A stretch of 13,470 nt of DNA from Euperipatoides rowelli (lineage: Eukaryota; Onychophora; Udeonychophora; Euonychophora; Peripatopsidae). Below the pieces are notes generated by a model that saw only the letters and a program-made list of their open reading frames with translations, did not search any database and was not told the origin of the DNA. Where the stretch lies: assembly GCA_003024985.2 (NCBI GenBank), contig PXIH01S0001269.1. One strand, given 5' to 3'. The position numbers and the translations under genes are program-made. Shown here in pieces: positions 7,036 to 13,470 of the stretch; position 1 is the first letter of the stretch; every line of letters begins with the position of its first letter.

Positions 7036-8163
7036 CAAAGAACCTATTGTGATAATAAACTAGGGTATAATCCTCCAAGGTTTGAATATCAAAACAATAG
7101 ATCTGAAAACTTCTTAAAATCTGGTGATAAAATCTAGATTTAAGCATATGGATGGTCAATGTGGCGAGCATAGTATGTACTAAAGATCCAGAAAGACTAG
7201 AGGAGATTATTTTTTCAGCACATTAATAAATGCAACAGGGTGAACATTACTGGTTTATAGACTCTGGTGCTAGCTCCCATATTTGTTTAATTTTAATTTT
7301 GTTTGTAATTGTGACTGTTCTGACCTTTTTCCGTTATAGGAAAGATGTACAAGCCTTTGGTTTAAACATTTGGTTAAATAGATAAATAAATAAATAGTCA
7401 AGATTTAATGAATGAATTTTAAAATTTTTCTCTAGCCAAATTAATTAGATAGCCAATGGAGGCTATGGCAGAAGAGGGAGTAACTCTCAATTTGATAGGT
7501 ACTTCTGGAAACATAAAGTAGTAATCCCCAATGTGCTGTGGGTACAAAAGAGTACTGCTAATTTAATGACCATTGGAAGTTTGTGTCATGACAATTTTGC
7601 AATAACATTTAGTGAGAAGTCTTGTCATTAAATAATGGAGCAGATACTTACATAGCTAAACCTTCAAAAAATAATTTATTCTATCTCTCATCAGAAAAGG
7701 TTACCATAGATTGTTCCTACAATGCAGTATGCATTCAAAAATGGCATGATGGACTGGGGCATCGAAATCTAGAACAGGCGAAAAAAATTGGGTCACCATA
7801 GCTCTAGCTCTGGAATGAAAATCACTACCTGTAACCATGAAGATTTTTGTAAAAAAAGGGAGCTTAGGAAAAAGTAGAGAGGTCACTTACAAGAATAGTA
7901 AGATTGACCAATCCATTCAAATCTTTGATAAAATTCATTCAGATATTTGTGGACTTATATCACCACCTAGTTTTGGGGGAGGAAGGTATTTCCTCACGGA
8001 ATGATGAGTGCAGCAATTAGACAGTACTAAACATTTTGAGCAAGAATGAAGTCACTGCACGTTGTTCAATACCTCAAACAAGGATTTAATAAATTTAAAA
8101 GAAACACCCTGGTACCGGTATTTAAGTCTGATGGCGGCAGAGAGTATGAAAATCAAAATCTGA

Positions 8164-8484
8164 ATGCTTGTCAGAGAAAGATATTATCCAGCAAATAACA
8201 ATATTGTATTCACCAAACATAATGGCCAAGCAGAACCTAAGAACCAAACTCTGAGGAATATAGCTAAATGCATGTTCAACGACACTAGCCTACCTAAGGG
8301 ACTACGGGGGGAGTCAGTAAACATAGCCAACTATTTAAGCAACATCCTCGTGAAGCAAGATCAAATTAAAACATCAGATGAATGTGGGAAGGAAATAGGC
8401 CTGGCATCCAGCATCTCAGGAGTTTTGGATCTATTCCAAAGAAGAACAGAAAAAAATTGGACGACACAGCCCAAAGAGGGATAA
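8164..8484 (+). pseudogene. Integrase fragment still open in one frame
   Basis: This 106-codon open stretch is the longest intact piece of the copia integrase, holding NGQAEPKNQTL and the block ending near AKCMFNDTSLPK. The first dozen codons and the last 30 are out of phase with the family: after about 8385 the family sequence continues in another frame (KLDDTAQRG at 8454). The ATG at 8164 is internal and not a true start. Confidence 0.75.
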
Positions 8485-8493
8485 TGGTGGGAT

Positions 8494-8759
8494 ATGGAAA
8501 CAGACAAAAAAAATACCACATCTGAAGACCACACACTACCATTATATATCATGCTAGAAGCTTCAGATTTGATGAAGATAGTGTATTTAATAACAATCCA
8601 AGCTGAAGATAGTAACGAACCTAACAATGAATTTGTGGACTTGGAATTTAAACAAGAAATTGACAAGATAAGGAGATCAACCAGATGTAATTTTATTAAT
8701 CCACCCAAGACTTTCCTACTGAGATTTGCATGTTTACTTTTAATGTTTGTAAGGGGGAG
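8494..8759 (+). pseudogene. Integrase C-terminus/RT linker fragment reading into the LTR
   Basis: The frame opened at 8494 carries the acidic linker and RRSTRCNFINPPKTFLL, which in copia elements stands before the reverse transcriptase. Instead of RT it passes the polypurine tract and continues open inside the LTR to a stop at 8848-8850. A deletion junction therefore lies between about 8715 and 8749. The last 30 or so residues are LTR read-through and not family protein. Confidence 0.7.
8750..8759 (+). promoter_or_regulatory. Polypurine tract of the copia element
   Basis: AAGGGGGAG lies directly before the TG that opens the LTR. The arrangement AAGGGGGAG|TGTTATA is typical of Ty1/copia elements, where the tract primes plus-strand cDNA synthesis. 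Confidence 0.8.
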
Positions 8760-9306
8760 TGTTATAATAGTGTATGTCAAACCTCAAATGATAAATAAAC
8801 TAGTTGATGTCATGTTGGAACAATACGCTGACAGGGGAGTTATTGTATAACCTATGGTGTTTAAATGGTGGAAAGAGAGATAGTGAATTGTGTATTAATA
8901 CTTACTGTAAATTGTTTGTTTACTTACTGTTTTATTGACTTTATTTGAACATAATTCAAAATGGGAATCGTCGCAAGCATGCTTAAGCGATACTGGTGTG
9001 TTATAGTGGTCTCGGGCAATGACGAGACATGCAATGCATTATTGTTAGGTGTTATCTCGGGTATAAGTTTGTCCCAGTAATGGTGGCCATCATGTTATAA
9101 GTCACAGCAAATGTGGAGTATTAAATAATTAACGTGTTATACTATTCATTGTTAAATTGCAATCATTGCACTGTTTATTGATTAGCATTAAAAGTTAAGG
9201 AAAAATTTCCTAAGTAAATTGTTTGATTGGTTAATAGAACTATATTTAGTTACTTTGTTATTACCGATTCTGATCCCTCCATGTGCTCAACGCTATTTCT
9301 TTTACA
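8760..9306 (+). repeat. 3' LTR of the copia element (right end uncertain)
   Basis: The LTR begins TGTTATAATAGTG directly after the polypurine tract. GTCTCG (9009-9014) and CGAGAC (9023-9028) form a hairpin. TCGGGTATAAG near 9056 is a possible TATA-type promoter, and ATTAAA words near 9120 and 9188 are possible poly(A) signals. No second LTR is present to fix the end. Candidate ends in ...CA are TTTTACA at 9306 and TAACA at 9421, the latter matching the TGTTA start as a 5-bp inverted repeat. Confidence 0.65.
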
Positions 9307-9421
9307 TTGCTATACATAGCCTACTGTATATATTCTTTTTATAAGGAAATATTATTTGATGCAATATAATTATTATTAATATATTATATGATCAACCAGC
9401 TTGTTGTGAACTTTGCTAACA

Positions 9422-10690
9422 AATTAAACTAATACCAGTATTTATTTATGGCATAATTTTTGAATTTAACCTGTATATCACTTCATTAAAATTATCAGTC
9501 CTTAACTTCTAATGCAGAATTAATAAACACCACATTCTTACAGGAATCTCATGGGGCTTAACAGAATATTAACGATTCTGGAAATTCCAAATGTACAATG
9601 AATATACAGTTAAAAAAATTTGTTCAATTAGATTTACTGTTTAAATGAATAAGTCAAAGATATCTTTCTCTATTTTGTTTACAATTCACCTCTTATGCAG
9701 AAATCAGGATGCTAAAGAGCTGATTATGATGATTATGATCTTTATTACTATTTTTTTTTTGTGCGGTACTGTATATTCTTTAGACTTCAGTTTTATTTGC
9801 TAATAAATTACATCTAAAATAAAAAGAAATCTTAAAAAAAATTAGCTTTCAGGAACATCTCCCCTGGACCCCTTTGGGAGGCTAAAAGCATCCCAAAAAC
9901 CCCATCTGAAAGTGTATAAAGTCAAGGAACCTCACTAAATGTTACTCTATTTCTGATTAAGCACCCCTACTTTTTACTTTAGATATAACCTAGGATAGAT
10001 TCTATACTGTAGGCTATGTTTGGTTTACAATACTGTATTTTAAATGACAACAAATTTGATGTTAAACAAATTGATTTATTTTATAAGGTTTTAAATATCC
10101 TAAAGTCATTATCTATTTAAAAATGTAGTTTACAAAAGCGTCAATTATTTGTTTGAATACAAATTAAATTCATTATAATCTGAATGTTTGTATTTTATTT
10201 TAATGCACAAAAATTTGCAAACTATAGTAAGTTAGTTACACTAATTTTCTTTACTGAAATATTAATTTAAGTAAGATTAATTAAATAAAACCACTGTTTA
10301 TATTATAATAGCTAGAGACGATTTTATTTTATAAATAAAATGAAAGCAATTATGAATTAGATCTAATCAAAATTAAATATTACAATTAAAACCATTTTAC
10401 CGTTAATACTCAACAAATTTTATAAATTTAATTTTGAAATATTTTTTTTTTTAAAATTAGAATTTCTCTCCCTATAAAACTTATATATTGACTAATTGAA
10501 ACTACTATGGCAGTAAACCTACACAGCTGGCCTCATTGTTAACAATAACTTAAAATTTCAGCTAATTAATATCACAACTAATTTAAATTTACACAACAAT
10601 GTAAAAATAAAATAAAAATTTATAGTATTAAAAAAATCGACAACTAGTATTATTTCGGATTCAGTAATTTTGCATAGGCCTACAATAAAT
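9422..10690. other. Very AT-rich stretch without a gene
   Basis: No coding region is visible. A small G+C-richer patch at 9853-9913 (cccctggacccctttggg and a downstream aaaccccatctg) stands out but has only a 21-codon open frame. A run of T at 9752-9760 and several TACTGTA words are present. Confidence 0.55.
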
Positions 10691-10691
10691 G

Positions 10692-10752
10692 TTAACTTGC
10701 ATCAGAAAAGGCTTCTGGCATGATGATTGGACACGGGTTGCTAGGGCTGTCG
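10692..10752 (-). CDS. Candidate terminal exon in a GC-richer patch, minus strand
   Basis: On the minus strand a pyrimidine-containing acceptor (GATTTCTCAG) at 10753-10762 is followed by 61 bp that can be read with one leftover base as DSPSNPCPIIMPEAFSDAS and a stop. A second frame is also open (LATRVQSSCQKPF...) and could end at a GT at 10692-10693, so the frame is not decided. The first reading does not fit the phase of the exon at 12329-12474 directly; the second fits its alternative donor. The same patch has ATTGG/CCAAT and GTTGCTAGG words, so a promoter is another reading. Confidence 0.25.
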
Positions 10753-10826
10753 CTGAGAAATCAATTTTAAATTTGTGAGTACTAAATTGTCAATTATTGT
10801 GTGTCAACAAAATTGCGATTATACTT

Positions 10827-10897
10827 TTACTGCTCAAAGCTTATGACAACCAATGCCCGAATCGCTATGCACTCGTTAAAATTCCTGACTCTGTAGT
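10827..10897 (-). CDS. Weak candidate exon, minus strand
   Basis: TTGATCTTGTTGCAG on the minus strand (10898-10912) is a good splice acceptor. One following frame reads YRVRNFNECIAIRAL and on to a stop at 10827-10829 (22 residues). It needs one base from the preceding exon, which fits the alternative GTAG|GT donor of the exon at 12329-12474. No family is recognised. A good acceptor can occur by chance in AT-rich DNA. Confidence 0.18.
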
Positions 10898-11219
10898 CTG
10901 CAACAAGATCAAAAGTCATTGAGAATTCACATGCAACATTGTGGAAATGAGTTTGCATGTCTATATGTCAAAAACAAAAAAAGTATTGCTATGGACTAAC
11001 TCCGGTTGGAGCCTAATTATTCATTCATTTCCAAGTTGTTTTCAATTGCAATAATAAATAGAGTCGTCGTAACCCATGGGGGGTGGGGGGTATTTAGGAG
11101 AGAATTAAGCACTTCGCCCTAGACTTTGTTTACTTAAGACTAGGGATCATGAAAAGCATCCAAAAATGAAAATTTTAAGATAATCTGGTGAAAGTTTATT
11201 GAAGCCTGGATTTTTTTCA
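10898..11219. other. Stretch without a gene; G-rich run
   Basis: No gene is visible. G6-T-G6 at 11078-11090 and the small palindrome-like CTCCGGTTGGAG near 11001-11012 are the only marked features. Confidence 0.5.
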
Positions 11220-11781
11220 GAATTTGTACGATTAGAAAATGAAATGTGTGAATTAACGTAAGGAAAATTGACAAGTTATAGACCTTTATAAAATTGTAGG
11301 AATTGAAACTTTTTATTGAATACATTTAGATTTGTTTTTAAAACTTATTTTTAATAAAAATAACTTTAATTATAACGTTATAATGAATAAATAATGCAAC
11401 CGTCAATTGTGAATCATTTTTTTTCTCTCTCTTGTGAATAATAAATCTAATTAAATTGTTAGTCTAATTTCACTAATTAGCATTAATGCTATTTCCTTCA
11501 GATAAAAAATAAAATAAAATAACTTTTGTAATAGTTTTAAAACAATCAAATTTGGTTTAGTTATTTCTTTACAAATTATAGACACTATAATAAATATAAT
11601 TATAATTATTGACACTATTATAAATACGAATTGAGCATTTTTTAACTTTAAAATGCTTCATAAAATTTTAGTATAATTAATACATTTTAATGGTTGTCCA
11701 GTTGACTTACTGTATTCCAAGAAATTATAAGTGGTCCATAGATAATTCTAATGGTCTCAGACAGTAAAACTCAGACCACTG
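11220..11781 (+). mobile_element. hAT-like non-autonomous repeat, copy B (right part)
   Basis: Diverged direct copy of 6380-6831. The shared right part includes GTGGTCCATAGA (11731-11742) and ATGGTCTCAGAC (11751-11762). It ends CAGACCACTG at about 11781, again a CAGTG-type terminus on the other strand. Copy B has lost the perfect hairpins of copy A but keeps GTGGTC (11731-11736) and GACCAC (11774-11779) in inverted orientation. The minus-strand ORF at 11140-11325 lies partly in it and has no domain. Confidence 0.45.
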
Positions 11782-11828
11782 GATCATCGCTAAATTTGTG
11801 CACAGTATTTATTCATTTAATTACTTTT

Positions 11829-12312
11829 GACCGATTGTAGATTTATATTCCTAAATTATTACTGACCAATTATAAATTAAGTAATTCTAATTGGACAATT
11901 ATAGATTACATATTAATTTAATTTTTTTAATCAAGGATCCATATTTTTTAATTAGCTTATTACTAAACAATTACAAATTAAATATTTAGTAATTCCAAAT
12001 TATATTCTATTTTTCTTTTCACTAAATTATGAGAAATTTATTTTCTCTGGATAACAGATCAACTAATTGGCTTTGATGTGAAAGTTAAGCTCATGTTATA
12101 CCTACTTTGATAAATTTTAAGAAACTTTAGTTTTTCTTCATATTATGAATTGGGTGATCAATTACATATTACAAATTCCAAAGTTTTCCAATTATTGATC
12201 ATGTAGTCCTTAATTCCTCTAAGTCAATTACAAATTTTATATTCTTGAATTCCTAATAACCAGCTACAGATTACACATTCTATTGCTATTGACCAATTAC
12301 AGATTACATATT
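11829..12312 (+). repeat. Decayed tandem array with a unit of about 34 bp
   Basis: The word GACCAATTACAGATTACATATT recurs in changed form with starts at 11829, 11864, 11894, 11965, 12155, 12223, 12258 and 12291. Spacings are about 35, 30, 71, 190, 68, 35 and 33, close to multiples of 34 except for 190. Units end in CTTAATTCC-like words. The array lies just downstream (in transcription direction) of the minus-strand exon, within its following intron. Confidence 0.6.
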
Positions 12313-12328
12313 TTTAGCTCCTACCTAC

Positions 12329-12474
12329 CAATGCTGAGATGGTTCTGCCGGGTTGGATAGTTTGCCGGGCCTGTTCCATCCTACGCCGCAGACGCCATTG
12401 ATACAAGATGTCTTCCTCTGGCTGGTTCCCTGTCTTGTCCAGGCCGAGCATCGACCACGCTCGTAGCTTGTGTT
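12329..12474 (-). CDS. Internal protein-coding exon, minus strand
   Basis: A 146-bp block of high G+C stands in very AT-rich DNA. On the minus strand it is preceded by an acceptor (TATATCATTTAG) and followed by a donor (GTAGGTAGG). One frame is open: two leading bases, then 48 full codons including KLRAWSMLGLDKTGNQPEED and ILYQWRLRRRMEQARQ, ending exactly at TTG before GT. The intron phase is thus 1 at the front and 0 at the end; a second donor four bases later would give phase 1. One other frame is open but has poorer composition; the third has a stop. The basic, amphipathic QWRLRRRMEQAR segment looks like a helix. It weakly recalls conserved blocks in centriole- or cilium-related proteins, but that is memory only and I assign no name. 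Neighbouring exons are not secure. Confidence 0.75.
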
Positions 12475-13112
12475 CTAAATGATATAAAGATAATCATCAA
12501 ATTCACAATAACTTTGAATAATTTGTTTTGGTGTGAATATTCTCATAGTCTATGAATAAATTGTATTTAAGATATGCTAAAAGATAATGAAATATAAGCC
12601 TTCTTTATTTTTTGTGCAATTATTTGTCATGAAGATAATTAGTAGTTGTAATTGCTTTCAATAAGTATTTTTCTTATCTTAATGTGGCAGATATTTTTAA
12701 TTAGCATGGGAGATAATTTCATATACCGGTATAACTACCCTATTAATTGACAGATGTTGCCAGGGCTTCTGTTATTTATAGCATCATTTACTAAACTATA
12801 ATTATGAGCTAGTCTTTTATTGCAATTTACTAGTAGCTGAAATAATATACCGTACCGTAATGTATATTTCTCTTACTTAATTTGGCTTTTAAAACACTTG
12901 TTTTTGTTCTTTTTATTTTGTTTTATAATGCATGATTTGTAACCCAATAAATGCAAGCATTTACTATTATTTTCCTAAACTGTACCATAAATATTGTCAC
13001 ACGCAAGTTTTCATAAAATATACATTTTAAAGTAAAGAATATTATACTGAAATTATTAAGAATATTGTGAGAAAAAAAGGTATAGCTTTTCATTTAATGA
13101 TCTTGACATGTA
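12475..13112. other. AT-rich stretch, probably intron
   Basis: This is upstream of the minus-strand exon and likely its preceding intron. No exon is recognisable. It contains the perfect 12-bp palindrome TATACCGGTATA (12722-12733). Confidence 0.5.
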
Positions 13113-13160
13113 ATGGCCGAATGGTCAAGCTAGAAAAACAGGCAAAGCGAAACAAAATAA

Positions 13161-13470
13161 AAAAATAAAAACAATTTCCAATTAGGAGAAAAAGCTAAAG
13201 AAGAAAACTCGAGAAAAAGGGTTAATGATACAATTATGCTGGTTGACTACTTTCAATCATTATCTNATTCAACTACACCTTTGAACTGTGATCAAATAAA
13301 TTACTATAATAATGATACAGATTTACCGTTAATTCAAACCTGGGAAATATTTGAATATCTCAATACAATTAAATGCAACACATCAAGTGGACCAGATATG
13401 ATTCCCCCATTTATTTTTAAAGAACTGTCTATCTTTCTGGTAGAACCACTTACCAATCTAGTCAACTTAT
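13161..13470 (+). CDS. Non-LTR retrotransposon (LINE) reverse transcriptase, start of domain; runs off the window
   Basis: A frame opens after the stop at 13158-13160 and stays open for 103 codons to the window edge (one ambiguous base at 13266). The early part, with VDYFQSL, fits the segment before RT in which LINE proteins carry NxYFxSVF-like words. The block WEIFEYLNTIKCNTSSGPDM, then IPPFIFKEL, then PLTNLVN matches the RT region-0/1 pattern of CR1, L2 and jockey-like LINEs (LxxLKxxKSxGPDGIPxxxLK). In live elements RT copies RNA at a nicked target. Sequence to the left (before about 13112) shows no endonuclease domain, so this copy is probably 5'-truncated or decayed upstream. Whether it is intact further right cannot be seen. 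Confidence 0.85.

Larger units (their letters stand above)
7248..8759 (+). pseudogene. pol: Ty1/copia-type pol remnant: protease and integrase, reverse transcriptase deleted
   Basis: Order of pieces: aspartic protease motif WFIDSGASSHIC (7251-7286); the region before the GAG-pre-integrase domain (VLWVQKSTANLMTIGSL, 7527-7580); GAG-pre-integrase WH...LGHRNLEQAKK (7742-7787); integrase core with IHSD (catalytic Asp 7942-7944), SDGGREY (second Asp 8130-8132) and NGQAEPKNQTL (Glu 8233-8235); the C-terminal integrase block KLDDTAQRGIMVGYG (8454-8498); and the integrase-RT linker RRSTRCNF (about 8671-8694). Asp-to-Asp is about 63 codons and Asp-to-Glu about 34, as expected for a D,D35E core. The pieces sit in all three frames with many stops, so there are at least six frameshifts. 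The reverse transcriptase and RNase H regions are absent. In a live element these enzymes process Gag-Pol and insert the cDNA; this copy cannot make a working polyprotein. Confidence 0.93.

Noticed and set aside
7701-7886. 61-codon minus-strand ORF
   Set aside because: Antisense to the GAG-pre-integrase region of the copia remnant.
8361-8780. 139-codon minus-strand ORF, the longest in the window
   Set aside because: It is antisense to clear copia integrase and linker sequence and crosses the polypurine tract; it is a shadow ORF.
9853-9913. G+C-richer patch with a 21-codon open frame
   Set aside because: No splice signal pair and no recognisable protein; composition alone is not enough.
13113-13131. 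TGGCCGAATGGTCAAGC resembling box A of a Leu/Ser tRNA
   Set aside because: No box B, anticodon arm or acceptor pairing follows; it lies just before the LINE frame and is probably chance or LINE sequence.

Overview
The window looks like AT-rich, gene-poor DNA from a metazoan, probably an invertebrate. I base this on the lack of any long intact ORF, an internal exon with splice signals on both sides, and the repeat mix: a Ty1/copia-type retrotransposon, hAT-like DNA transposon pieces, a non-LTR reverse transcriptase start, a tRNA-derived SINE-like body, and many micro- and minisatellites. I cannot name the clade from sequence alone. No operon, CRISPR array, rRNA or bacterial/phage gene is visible.

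Layout. Positions 1-1160 are AT-rich, with a TAG microsatellite, a pair of T-tract modules and small hairpins. Positions 1161-1670 are a purine-rich repeat block: CRE-like octamers, a 12-bp repeat organised as a 48-bp higher-order repeat, and a longer unit that reappears exactly at 2142-2181. Positions 1671-3150 hold hairpins, a degenerate tRNA-like SINE body (about 2674-2745) and four tandem units of exactly 25 bp (2859-2958). Positions 3530-4705 are a complete non-autonomous hAT-like transposon, shown by near-perfect 12-bp terminal inverted repeats and a perfect 8-bp target duplication. A minus-strand LINE-like tail lies near 5099-5290. Positions 6171-6265 resemble one hAT end. Two diverged direct copies of another hAT-like repeat end at 6831 and 11781.

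Positions 6985-8759 are a broken Ty1/copia gag-pol: zinc knuckle, protease, GAG-pre-integrase and integrase pieces spread over all three frames. The reverse transcriptase and RNase H are missing, and the coding remnant runs straight into a polypurine tract and a 3' LTR that starts at 8760.

The best host-gene evidence is a 146-bp minus-strand exon at 12329-12474 with 48 full codons, in a GC-rich patch between AT-rich introns. Weaker minus-strand exon candidates lie at 10692-10752, 10827-10897 and 5462-5662. On the right edge, a plus-strand LINE reverse transcriptase reading frame (13161-13470) leaves the window.

The window mostly shows mobile elements decaying inside introns or intergenic DNA. 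I found no convincing new multi-gene system. The most useful items are the complete hAT-like element with its internal 22-bp perfect hairpin, the paired hAT-like repeats with GTGGTC hairpins, the CRE/48-bp repeat block, the excess of the word TACTGTA, and the minus-strand exon.
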